Shown here: positions 1 through 10,373 of the stretch, piece by piece
How the letters are laid out: every line of letters starts with the position of its first letter
Position numbering within the stretch: position 1 is the first letter of the stretch
Origin: Diadema setosum
Taxonomy: Eukaryota > Echinodermata > Echinoidea > Diadematoida > Diadematidae
Length of the DNA: 64,000 bases
Direction: 5' to 3'
NCBI RefSeq assembly: GCF_964275005.1
Contig: NC_092692.1
Coordinates: 14,391,584-14,455,583 of the forward strand
The notes under the pieces: generated by a model
The model's database searches: none
What the model was told of the DNA's origin: nothing
What the model saw: the letters and a program-made list of their open reading frames with translations, nothing else
Program-made: the position numbers and the translations under genes

Positions 1-536
1 AATATGGGCATTAAGCATTCATATATGGGAAAATCTTTGTTAAATTATGCTCCCCTCCCTAATATTTTGCCATACCACTCTAAACTACCCTTCCCTTGGC
101 TTTTATCCTGTTGAGGATGAGTCCCGAGTATACTTGGGCAAGTGTTTATGGGAAATGCGTGTTGTAGCAAAATCAAACCGTCCTCAACGGGTTAAAAGAT
201 GCACACATGCATGCACACATATTTGTTCTTGTTTTCATGACTTTCAGTGCAGTGTACAAATATCAACTTCAAGTGCTGTGAAACTTTGGCAAAAAAAAAA
301 AATCATTAGGGCCTATTATTGTGATATCCATCACCTTCATTGTCAAATGTACTTTGTACAAATCAAAATTATCACGAGTCTGTGAACATTCAGAGGCGTT
401 TTGTTGTTTAATTGAATGTTCATTATACAGTATTGTAGCATGTCACTGTTTGAAAATTGAAAGTGAAACGGAGTGAAATGATGCTCGTTGCCTAGTACTG
501 GAAGATATATCAACACACACATTTTTAAGCAATTAA
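1..536. other. CANT1 intron sequence, no feature recognised
   Basis: AT-rich intron DNA downstream (on the minus strand) of the CANT1 exon. I found no coding similarity and no clear repeat apart from a short A-run near 290. Confidence 0.5.
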
Positions 537-540
537 TTAA

Positions 541-999
541 AGAGATGGTATAGTGATTGGTGGATATAATGAATTTGGCTTTTAACTTGTTGCGAGATAC
601 CAAGAAACCACTTATGAAATAATATCAAGCATACCATTCGAGAAGAATTCAAAGTTTATTCAATGAAAATCAGTTTTGGAATGATTGCAACATCCAAAAA
701 CAAACTAAATCAAAGCGATCCCAATAAAAGGTGAGCCCCACCTTTTATTACTATTAGTAGGATTGCTCTCTTTTGGATATCTCAGCCATTTCAAAACCAA
801 TTTTCAAAAAGGCAAAATACTACATGTAGTTGGCCTTAGCTTTGAATCCCTCTTGGCATTTACAAGTAAACTTATAGTAGATCATAAATGCTCTTTCATA
901 TGATCTATATTGAAGAGGTTTCCCATTTTCTAATCTAAAAAGAAAAAAAAATGTTAGAAACCTGAAGTGACGTCTCAACCCAAACTAAAAACAATCCCT
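541..999. mobile_element. TTAA-flanked palindromic MITE, family A, old copy inside the CANT1 intron
   Basis: TTAA lies on both sides (537-540 and 1000-1003). The ends (AGAGATGGTATAGTGATTGG on the left, CAATCCCT on the right) are diverged versions of the cleaner copy at 54304-54701. The interior matches that copy segment by segment: a TTGCGAGATA-type string, AAACCACT, then GATCCCAATAAAAGG...CCTTTTATTA. A TTAA target is typical of piggyBac and Kolobok elements; TA (Tc1/mariner) is also compatible. No coding capacity. Confidence 0.75.
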
Positions 1000-1048
1000 T
1001 TAACATCAAAGAAATGTTCCCAGTTTGTGACTTGACTGAGAATTGCAC

Positions 1049-1676
1049 CTTTTGTATTCTTGCCATCTCCGTCAGCGAGAATGGTCCAGGGGTAAACCTT
1101 GTCCCCGGCCACTTCGTAGATGATTCCCGTGCGGTCGTCCACAGTGTACAGCTTCCCATTGAAAGTGACCAACTCCGAGAGTTCCATGCCCCGCCCACCT
1201 TGGGAGAGCTGAGACTTTAACTTCACAGGAGTCTCCTCTAAGTCTACCGTTATCTTGTCTCCGTACGAGCTGATGGACAATGTTCCTCTTCTCAGGTAGC
1301 TGAGCCACTGGTTTTCTTTGTCCGGATCTTTGTTGGTGGTGTCTGGGTCCGATATGACGGCAATTTTGTATTTTCTGCCGTCGACTGTTCTCTCGACCGC
1401 AGAAATAGGATAAGTTGAATTGTACACCAGCGCTGCTGGAGCGGCTTGGAATGGAAGATGGTTGTCCATATGATATGACGCCTGTGAGCTTGGAAGAAGC
1501 AGATAGACTAGGAACAACAACATGATTACAACAAGGAGAACTGCAAATTTCGGTCGAATAAATGATGTCATGAAGCGTGTCCAAGGAGGAGAAGGAGCGC
1601 CTGACTTGCTACCTGACGAGGAGCGCGAATCGAAGACCGGTGTTCTCACGTAGCTAGCGCTGCTGGCATTCGGCAT
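1049..1676 (-). CDS. CANT1: CANT1, soluble calcium-activated nucleotidase 1, N-terminal coding exon (gene runs off the left edge)
   Basis: Apyrase-family Ca2+-dependent nucleotidase of the ER/Golgi, which hydrolyses UDP and GDP. This exon gives about 209 residues. It has a short Ser-rich cytoplasmic tail, one signal-anchor membrane segment at residues 44-61 (type II membrane protein, as in vertebrate CANT1), then the start of the lumenal propeller domain with the family strings VYNSTYPIS, GRGMELSELVTFNGKLY, VDDRTGIIYEV and PWTILADGDG. The exon ends at AAAAG|GTGCAA (phase 1), where the vertebrate protein also reads DGDGxxxKG. The ATG at 1674-1676 is the first in frame. The frame stays open upstream to about 1727 and a possible acceptor (TTGTTCAG) lies near 1720, so a further 5' exon cannot be excluded. 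The remaining exons must lie left of the window; nothing in 1-1048 continues the protein. Family call is firm. Confidence 0.93.
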
Positions 1677-2209
1677 GCTGTGTTGTGCCTGTGCCGCTGC
1701 CGAGGGTGAGGTCGAGTTTCTGAACAAATCTCTCGAAATCAGATCTCAGTGGAGATCCACACGTGAAGGCAGATATGCCGGTATTGTGCAAAGATATGTA
1801 ATCTGGCTTGAACTTCGCAGGGCAAAGGTTACTAAGGACGGATAAAGCTATCTCGGTCAGATCCTGCCACGGTCCATGGACTGTTTTCTCACACTCTTGT
1901 ACACCGTAACACGACGCACTGCACTGCAAGCATGCATCAACGAAGGTTGACTACGTGTACGTGTCCATGTGTACCTTTCGGCTTGGAAAGGTATCACTAC
2001 TATTAGACTGATTTTAGTATGATCTTTATATACTGTGTTTAAAACATATTCTATATTCCATAAAGATGTACTTAACATAATACTGATATTATTGATATAT
2101 GATTTTATTCTCATTAAAGACAAAAAATACATTGTACGCTTAATATATGGATTTTTATCTTTTATTGCCGAATCACTTACTTAAGAACGTTTAGCACAAG
2201 CCATCCTAA

Positions 2210-2275
2210 TTAAAGGGCCTGGGGAGGAGTGTTCGGTTGTGCAAAACATGCGAAAGAGAAGGTGTTTTGGGTATA
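2210..2275. repeat. TTAA-bounded repeat end (TTAAAGGGcCTGGGGAGGAGTGTT type)
   Basis: A single-ended match, in opposite orientation, to the segment ending at 10135 (AACACTCCTCCCCAGTCCCTTTAA). Both carry the same terminal 20-odd bases next to TTAA, so they are ends of one non-autonomous family. I could not place the other end of either copy. Confidence 0.5.
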
Positions 2276-2574
2276 AAATGAAAGGTAGATATTTAACTTA
2301 ACATGTGTCAAAATATCTTGGATATCGAAATCTTCTCAAATGTTTTAAAAAGCGAAAAACAAAACATACTTTTCTGGAAAAAGTTCCTTCGATACGATGG
2401 CGATACGTATTTGAATTGCGGAATACTGCTTGTTGACTGCGGACATCAAGCCAACTTACAGCGAAATCAAGCCAACATGCCGAGTGAGCTGCGGAACTAC
2501 AGCTGTACTAGTAGAGCACGTTAGAGCAAGCTAGCTCTGACGGCTGGCTGTGCCTATGGGCGCGGCGGCGAGCG

Positions 2575-2665
2575 CTGGCCGCATCACTTGCCATAACTCG
2601 CAGCAGTGCTATGCAAGCTCGCGCGAGAGCTAGCTAGCTAGCTTGCTGTACGATCTTGCATGCTG
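2575..2665. repeat. GC-rich hairpin with AGCT tetramer run
   Basis: GCAAGCTCGCGCGAG... and ...CTAGCTAGCTTGC are complementary arms around a run of AGCTAGCT units. Together with the CpG-rich flank (GGGCGCGGCGGCGAGCGC) it stands out from the AT-rich surroundings. It may be part of a promoter region or a decayed foldback element. Confidence 0.35.
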
Positions 2666-2901
2666 TGTACGAGTGTATGAGTTCGCGTTGTGTTTTCATT
2701 TGATGAGAGCGCAAACCTAAAATCAAAGGACTCCTAGATCCTCCGATTCTGATTCACATGTCCTTCTTCCAAGATACTATGAGAGATAGTTCTATCGTCG
2801 GAAGACTCGGTAGGCTACGTATCCTAAAAGCCATCAAACTCCATTACAAGATTCTTCATTGAGAAGTACGAGTACCGAAAGCGGGATAGGTGAACGCGGT
2901 A

Positions 2902-3066
2902 CTACGTAGCCCGACCAGACGCCGGGCTATCTATACAGCGATCGACTGGGCTGTGCCTGTAGCTGTACGTAGAAACTTTTCCGGGTAAGGACACAGCCCA
3001 GTACGCAGTTACAGTTGCAGCTACCGTGCTTCGCACGGCGTCTGGTGACCTGGTCGGGCTACGTAG
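2902..3066. mobile_element. 165-bp foldback element with CTACGTAGCCCGACCA inverted ends
   Basis: The left end CTACGTAGCCCGACCAGACG is inverted at the right end (...GGTCGGGCTACGTAG). Inside it a second inverted pair, CTGGGCTGTG / CACAGCCCAG, nests in the first. An A-run follows the right end. A shorter relative of the right half (CACAGCCCAG then GGTTGGGCTA) lies at 22651-22691. No coding capacity. Confidence 0.65.
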
Positions 3067-6000
3067 AAAAAAAAAAAAAATCAACGAAATCTCAATTATT
3101 GATTACAATTACACGAAACACAAACGGGTTGTGTTATTACATGTACATGTAATTCAATACATATCTTAAACTTTTCATGCACATTGTCAAGAAATGCAAT
3201 CTTCATGGCAAACCCATTTTTTTATTTTTTTATTTTTTTTTTGTTCTTCAAAGATTTGAAACACAAGTAGGCTAGAGAAGTACCAGGTACCATGTTATAT
3301 CTAAACTTGCATTGGATCTAACCAATAGTTCATTTTTATTACCAGTACAACTTGTCATTTATTCGTAATTTCAAATGTGACTTAGTTGTAACATTTATTG
3401 TGGATGATTTTCTTCACAACTGACACATGCACTGAATTTGGTCATTGGTATGGCTTAGGCCTACCTTTTTTTCTGTATGAATAGGGTTAATTGGAATTAT
3501 TTCACAGATACACACAAAAATGTTGGGAATCAGATCATTTTCAGTCTTCTAGACTGAATAATGTGACACCTGTAATAGTCTAATAACTAATCCAGCAATT
3601 TCTGAGGGTACCTTACACATTTTCTTATTCATCATGCAATGCAACCACGCATGATGCAATATGTCTCGTTCACCTACAAGGCGAAAAGACACAAGAAATA
3701 ATCTGTTCAAGTCAATTATTTCCACATAGGCCAACAACATTCACTCAGTTTTATCTAGAACCCTGATTAGGTTTTTATCATCAGAACACATTTTTTTCTC
3801 AGTGGTAAATTGATGCTTAACAATTAGACCTACACAGGTATAAATATCTTGTTCTGATATTTCAGTGAATAAAAATCTAACACATTTCTTATGTAAGGGC
3901 TCGGGTTCGCTTAGCTCTCTAGCACTCGTCACACTTAAAGCAAACTAGGGCAGCACACGTGTTACTTAGAAGGAGTCCCTTGGCTAACTAATTTGTAGCC
4001 AGTTTATTCTACACATAATTTGGCATGGGTTTACATGTAAATGTGGGTTGTAACAAATATTCATACACAAAATCAACATAACAAAACATGCAAATAAGGA
4101 AACAAAGGTTTAAACTAAATATTCATAATATGTAAATGGTGTGTAGGCGTGGGTGATTTAGGCATTATTTCAGTATTACAGGGAACAATGGGTGAGAAGT
4201 GAAAGAGTGGAAAATGTCATGTGATAATGGTGGTGTGTCTGTGATAGGTGGGATGCGTGGATGAATGTAAATGTGAATACTACTGTATGTGTGGGTTGAC
4301 GTATTTATGTGTAGAGGGGTGGTACCTGTTATAACAGAAGGGGGATACACTTATAATAAATGGTTCAAAGTAAATCCCTACACTTACACTGTACATTATA
4401 CTACCATGCATACATATACAAATTTCATGTGTACATATGAATTGCATGTGTACATGGGACCTACATTAGAAGTTGTGTGTACCAGGGTACACTGACCTTA
4501 CATTTTCTTTTATCTTTGCATGAATATTTGCATTTGGTGTTGCATCATGAGCACAGGTTCTAATTGCAAATGTGCTACATGTAGAAACTGCTCTCACAGT
4601 AATGTGATGTGATATACAATGTAGAGATAACAAATCTGTGCTGACGCCTTGCATGTAGGCCTATATCTTTTAAATATGAAATGTCATAATAGAAATAGTT
4701 GTATGGCAAAGATTGCCAATTTACACAGGTAAGGTAGTCATTTGAAAAAACAACAACAACAACACTGCTCAGCATTCTGTCATTAGTCAATTTTGGCATC
4801 TACACATTATACTCCTATCATATTGAACAATTATGATAACAATGATATAACATGTAAATTAAAAAAACCAAACAAATGCAACCACTTTCAAATAACTTGC
4901 ACATTTGCAGGGGAAAAAAAATTAAGTGAAGGTCCAAGAATCAATGTCACATGGTTTAATGACTTCAAGTACAAAGAACACTATACTATTTCAGTGTGGA
5001 GACCTTCTACATATTGCATTGTCAAAACACATTCAGTTTAGGGTTTCAGCGTATACAATTATATCAGTAGAACATCATGTAGGGACCTACCAAATGTATA
5101 TTACAATGTATTTTTATATCTATGTGAATGAAAACTGAACATCTTGTTTGAAGTACTTCCAACACATTTGTTTATCAAAATTCATACCTATTTTTGGCTA
5201 TAAAATATAGATGCAATGAATATTACAAGGGCACAAACTCCATTTACCACAAAAATATTGTCCTCATAATAATGTGATTTGATAGAGTTATCACAAAATT
5301 ATGTGCTGAAAAGTGTCTTCCAAAATGCTGATGGACAATGCTACTGTGTAGGACCTGCTGTGCCACTTGAATGTAACACATGGCATGATATCAGTGATCA
5401 CATATATGATGATGAGGATAATAATCATTATGAAGATGATGATAGTAATAAAAACATTAGCAATAACAACAATAGTAGTTGTAGTAATAATAATAATAAC
5501 AATTAGAGCAATAATGAAATTTGTGAAAGGCCCTTTCAGTGATGTACACTGCTGTGCATGACAGCCCTGCTTAAGTTCACTTTAAAACACTGATGCAATA
5601 TTTTATTGTAACGGAGTAATTGTAGCTTTTCACCACTGAAACACCTGGGAAACACAGGGGGGAAAAAGACCAAATGAAAAAATAAAAGGACAAAACACTT
5701 TGTGCCTGGTTATTGCAGCCCTTTCAGTTTCCAGTAACAATTTAAGCACATGCAGTTTAGGAGTTTACAGGATTTATATTCCCTACTTGCCACATGGGGC
5801 AAGAACAAATTTTCTATGCAATCAATTCAATGTTTCATTCTGATTCACACATTTGAGTACTAACATGTTTGTTGTTACCTCACAGAAAAGACAGAAATAG
5901 AGAGTTCAGAAATATGAATGTAGTGTCATATCAGTTAGTATTGCCATCACATGAATGTAGGTCTATGATTGGAATTGATGTTATTCATGTTCAATGTGCA

Positions 6001-6224
6001 TTTATCAGAATCCCCAACAATCCTGGTACAAAGGTGCAGCTTTTTCATTACTAACATGTCTTTTGCTATTATACACAATGAAGGCATAAATTGACAGTAG
6101 GCCTACAGGAAGAGCTGGTGTCAGAGCTATTATCATTGCCATCACTTGGATGCACTCAACATAATTATGATATTGACGTCATCCAAGTTCAGTTTTCAAA
6201 CATTTGCCAGCCACAAAGAAGAAC
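3067..6224. other. Intergenic AT-rich DNA without recognised genes
   Basis: Between CANT1 and the 6.2-kb repeat block I see no exon with family similarity. It holds T-runs near 3220, short purine and CAA microsatellites near 4750, and a GATGAT/AATAAT-type microsatellite at about 5405-5505. Short open stretches here have no supporting splice or homology evidence. Confidence 0.45.
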
Positions 6225-6497
6225 ATGAGAGGGGATGTCACTGGCTTCATGGAGCTACATGTAAGTAGCTGGGAGGGCTGGTTCTGATTAATGAGAGGGG
6301 ATGTCACTGGTTTCACTGAGTTTGGTGGTAGAGAGGGCTGGTCTCCACTGGCGAGATGGATGTCACAGGTCTTGCTGAGCTGCGTAGCCTAGAAGAGGCA
6401 GTCTTATTTGGCGAGAGGGGGTGTCACTGGCTTCAACAACCTGGATATCTGGGATGGCACTTGGATGTGATGCTAGCTGTTCCACTGCAATAGAGGC
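6225..6497 (-). repeat. Degenerate about 57-60-bp repeat block, copy 1 (possible exon on minus strand)
   Basis: Four to five imperfect units carrying GAGAGGGGATGTCACTGG then CTTCA..GAGCTG. On the minus strand a unit reads roughly EASDIPSRQ.RPALPATQL. The minus-strand start has an acceptor-like CTCTATTGCAG just before GGAACAGCTAGCATCACAT. The same arrangement occurs at the start of the block at 7735-8124, so the two blocks look like a duplicated repeat-coding exon. The frame is interrupted within the block, so current coding is doubtful. Confidence 0.5.
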
Positions 6498-7734
6498 CAA
6501 CAAGCACATTCTATTGATCTCTCATCTAATGACTGAATGTTGGTAATATAGTAACTACTACACATTTACAATGAAAAATTATTTTACTACTCATATAGAC
6601 TCAATTAACTATTCAGTATTACACATAGTAAATATTCTCTTTAATGACTAACATTCAAGCAATGACAAGTTTAGTACCGATGAAAGTAATTATGTTAGAT
6701 GCTGAAAGTCCAATGAAAATACTTAGTAGCCCACTTTATTTATGATATTTACATAAAAATTCCTAAATATGCATGCCAAAGGGACGTCTTCATCATCTAA
6801 CCTGTTATCTTCTAACATCTGCCCAGGCTCTGATAAAATCAATATCTGTCAGCACTCTCACCAGGTTTTGATCCACTTCAATCTGACCCAAGTCCTTTCC
6901 TCAGAGTAGCATTTTCCTCCACAACTAATTGGAGAAGGCAACGGCATTCACGAACTTTTCCATTTCACAGGGGCATCTGGACAGGAGTTCATCTGTATAT
7001 CAGACACAATGAAAGGCATTAACACTGACTTACAATTAGGATAGTTGCATTAGTTCTTCACCACTCTGTAAATTTAGTCACAGAACTTGCTATCCCTTTT
7101 ATTTCAGTGTAGAGTCTACCAGGTAGCTTTATCTTGTAGTGCTCACATATATGCAACAGAGAAAACTCCATGAAATATGTTAGAAATAGACTGTCTACTG
7201 TAGAAGTTGAATAGCAAAAAGGAAAATAAGACCTACAGACCCTAGCCAAATTTTTGATGAGTTGACACTGCACATGACGTCGGGATGACCTCAGCCTCTC
7301 ATTGTGCATCTACAAAGTAGGCCCTATTTATACAAGCTCATATAGGGCCTATGTCTTTAAATCCAGCCACATACATGGGATTTGGGGGTCTGTAATTCCA
7401 CATACAATCATATAGGAGGCCTATATGTGGCTGCAATGTACAAACTATCTAACTTGTAACCCTAAAAGTAATGATCAAGACAACCATAATCTTATTAACC
7501 ACTACCACAGCTATGGGTTCAAAAAAAAATGTTATCAATTATTACAGCAAGAATAATAACAGCATCGTTTGAGAACACAGAGTTAAATCGAACAATTTAT
7601 TGATGTTTTGTTTACTAAATATCAACATTAATTTTCATTTGCAGGTTCAAAACAGTTGTTGGATCTAGCTGTCTTAAAACAAAATGTACCAGGTAATTAA
7701 AGACAGTTTGTACAAACCTTTTGTACCAGTGCAA
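6498..7734. other. Spacer between the two repeat blocks; possible decayed coding stretch near 6790-6990
   Basis: Mostly AT-rich. On the minus strand around 6990-6790, short open pieces such as QLVVEENATLRKGLG and NLVRVLTDIDFIRAWADVRR sit in different frames. They look like coding sequence interrupted by frame breaks or introns, but I could not assemble a supported exon. Confidence 0.3.
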
Positions 7735-8124
7735 TGGCTGGTTTTAATGGGCAAGAGGGGATGTCACTGGCTTCATCAAGCTGGGTAGCTGATAGGGCTG
7801 GTCTCGACTGATGAGAGGGGACATCACTGGCTTCACCAAGCTGGGTATAGCTGGTCGAACTGACGAGAGGGAATGTCACTGGCTTCATCAAGCTGGTTAG
7901 CTAGGTCTAGGAGGGCTGGTTTCAACTGATGAAAGGAGATGTCACTGGCTTCACCGAGCTGGGTAGCTGGTCGAAACTGACGAGAGGGAATTTCACTGGC
8001 TTCTGACATCAAGCTCGGTAGCTGGGAGGGCTGGTCTCAACTGACGAGAGGGGATGTCACTGGCTTCACTGAGCTGCCTAGTAAGGATGGTCCTTGAATG
8101 TGATGCTGGCTGTTGCCCTACAAA
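7735..8124 (-). repeat. Degenerate about 57-60-bp repeat block, copy 2 (possible exon on minus strand)
   Basis: Six or so units of the same repeat as 6225-6497. The shared minus-strand beginning (acceptor-like TTTTGTAG, then GGCAACAGCCAGCATCACAT) shows that the two blocks are paralogous, not just similar satellites. Minus-strand units read LSEASDIPSRQLRPALPATE and similar. Small indels shift the frame several times. It may be a repeat-coding exon in decay or an untranslated minisatellite. Confidence 0.5.
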
Positions 8125-8337
8125 AGATACCCACATTTGCCACAATAATATCTGACAGACCTTTCTCAACAACTAGCACCTACTGTGTTACAAAGCATAC
8201 ACCATTAACCACTACACTAGGGACTGAGTGAACTGCGCTGCAATGCATATACGCCATTAGCCACTTATGTATACGCACAATAGATACACTTCAATCAACA
8301 TTTTTGCAATGCCATGTGTACCGGAGACAATAATTAG

Positions 8338-8490
8338 GTACCTTACCAAACATGTGAATTCACGTTTTTGGTCCGCGATCATAGCTGCCGTGACAACATA
8401 TACACGGTTGACTCTCCACAAACTATTTGTAAAAACCGAGAGTGACCAGATGATCACTCTACGCAGCTCTTCGCTGACACTTTCACTCAT
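8338..8490 (-). CDS. Possible first coding exon, unknown protein
   Basis: From an ATG at 8488-8490 the minus strand encodes 51 residues beginning MSESVSEELRRVIIWSL. It ends in frame at a strong donor, TTTG|GTAAGG. The surrounding 200 bases are richer in CpG than the neighbourhood, as expected near a promoter. No family is recognised. It lies between the repeat blocks and the exon at 9473-9643 on the same strand, so it could be an alternative first exon of the same gene. It could equally be a chance open frame. Confidence 0.25.
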
Positions 8491-9007
8491 TCAGAGTCGT
8501 TTCGTAATATTGGATTTCTCGCCTATCGCCGATTTGTAACAAACGGCAGTTCTGATGAGTGTCGTAACTTTCTTATTTCGAAATTTTGAGACCCATAATT
8601 TGACATGAAGGTAGAATAGGGCAACATAATCCAGAATATGGTAAAATATTAATTCGCGTATTTACATGCAAAACACTTTAGCGTGCCATTTCTGAATGTG
8701 AACAGCGATTTTGTGCAATTGCCAGAAGCACATTTCAAAAAGGAGAACTGTTGAGCCAAATTTGGGATATGTCATTACGCAGAAAAAAAAAAATTCCAGT
8801 TATCTAATATATTGGCAGAGAAAAAGGGCCTCGGACTAGGAATGGTAGAACATTGGTCTAGGATACCTACCATACTACCTCAATCGCATTCTGAATACCG
8901 GTACACCTTTGGCTTTGTGAATCTGCATGTGGCCTTTCTTCAAATGTCAGTAAAATCTCAGGCAAATTGTGATATATCTTTTAGTTTACCATAATAGAAA
9001 CAAGTTA

Positions 9008-9287
9008 GGGTGTGGGGAAAGAGTTCCTTATGTCCCCCCCCCCCCCCCACTAGTTTGCACAAATATGGTTCGATAGGTTGCTGTTGTTTTTTTGTTGTTG
9101 TTTTTTGTTTTTGTTTTTGCTAATGGTGGACTAAATAAAGGTTTAATAATATGGAAGTCTTCCCATAAATGGCATAACCTTTATTTAGTTTATTATCGGT
9201 AAAAAGGAATGGTAGGCCTAGTTTGTTTGTTTTGTGCAAGTTGGTGGGGGGGGGGGGGGGACATAAGGAACTCTTTCCGGGTGGGGC
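9008..9287. mobile_element. 280-bp foldback element with poly-C/poly-G arms
   Basis: The left arm GGGGAAAGAGTTCCTTATGT followed by a C-run and AGTTTGCACAAA is inverted on the right as TTTGTGCAAGTT, a G-run, then ACATAAGGAACTCTTTCC. A second inverted pair (CTAAATAAAGGTTTA / AACCTTTATTTAG) lies in the loop. No coding capacity; superfamily not determined. Confidence 0.6.
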
Positions 9288-9472
9288 ATAGGACACCTAA
9301 CAAAACTACTAATCTAGATTCTAGGCCTACTCATAACAATAGTATAGTGTGTGTAGATCCTCTAAGTGACATCTCTATCAGCAATATACACTAACATTGT
9401 AGGTCCTAACTGAAGTTAACTGTTACTCACACTGAACTGAATGAAGTCTTCCGAGTTTCACAAATTCATTAC

Positions 9473-9643
9473 CGATCCAGCAGAAGTGAAATGACATCTC
9501 TGTCGTTCAGCCCCTAGTGTCTTGAGGGGAATTGGGATTGACTTCATTTTATTTTTCTGTCGCCATCTCCATACTCTGTCACTGGTTTTCATGGTCTTCC
9601 TCTTCTTGGAGACAGATCTCTCGCTCTCCTCCTGCGGCTCCAT
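9473..9643 (-). CDS. First coding exon of an unrecognised basic protein
   Basis: Fifty-seven residues from ATG 9641-9643. The sequence is strongly basic with an Arg/Lys-rich segment (KKRKTMKTSDRVWRWRQKN) and ends GAERQRCHFTSAGS at the donor GGATCG|GTAATG in phase 0. The basic DRVWRWRQ.. and AERQR strings resemble the short basic regions at the start of some DNA-binding or nuclear proteins of marine invertebrates, but I recognise no family. It sits about 730 bp from the TEFM start, transcribed away from it, with CpG-richer DNA between, which supports a real bidirectional promoter. Downstream exons on the minus strand were not identified with confidence. Confidence 0.5.
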
Positions 9644-10373
9644 TGTTGTGTGGATGGAGTGGTACGGTAAGTAGGCCTATATACGCAGCCAGCAGAGTTC
9701 GAGCGGACCCGTGCTAGCTAGCTGCCGGGCGGATGCCGGGAAATGCACCGATAACGCTCGCTAGCCAGTGAACAGGCACCCGGGTTTCGCCTCGCGATCG
9801 CGGCGCGTCGATGTACAGCTGTACACTCTATCTTGGGCTTGCTTTTCGCCGAGGAGAAGGCAACAAATCAACGCTGTGCCAAAATCGGACAAAAGAGGGA
9901 GGCAAAAACAACACTTGAACGGAGAGCCTCTAAGCCGACCCCCTGTGATTTTGACAAGCGTTACATGTAACGCTCTTCACAAAATCATAGATATCTTCAT
10001 AATGCCGTATTTTTCATCGATTCTTTTTCATTGCTTAGTCCTTTCATAGGCATTGACCCTTGTTTTTGCCTGTTTCACTTCATGAAATAGTACTTTTGCA
10101 TTTTGGGTTCCAACACTCCTCCCCAGTCCCTTTAAAGGGACACACTGCAAGTGCAGTAGTGCAAACACCTGCATGCGGCGCTACCACTGGACGCTACACA
10201 CTTGCTACGTACTTTGTACGTGGGCGCTACCCGTGCGGCGCGGCGCTACGGGCCACGGGCGCTACACACACAAGCAAAGATCCTACACACTGCACTCAAA
10301 AGTACTCTTTGCGACCGAACGGATGTTTACTCTGCGGAGCTCGGAGCGAAGTGTCGTTTAACATGATGTCGAT
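9644..10373. promoter_or_regulatory. CpG-rich divergent promoter region between the 9.5-kb minus-strand gene and TEFM
   Basis: This interval separates two divergent start codons and is clearly richer in CG dinucleotides than the rest of the window. It contains GCGGCGCGGCGCTACGGGC-like stretches and repeated GCGCTAC motifs at 10175-10265. It also holds an 18-bp perfect palindrome at 9957-9974 (AGCGTTACATGTAACGCT) and a TTAA-bounded repeat end at 10105-10135. No TATA box stands out. Promoter function is inferred from position and composition. Confidence 0.45.
10105..10135. repeat. TTAA-bounded repeat end, same family as 2210-2275
   Basis: AACACTCCTCCCCAGTCCCT followed by TTAA. This is the inverted counterpart of the end at 2210-2275. 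Confidence 0.5.

Noticed and set aside
1072-1584. 170-residue minus-strand frame under the CANT1 exon
   Set aside because: Shadow frame of the CANT1 coding sequence, with no family similarity.
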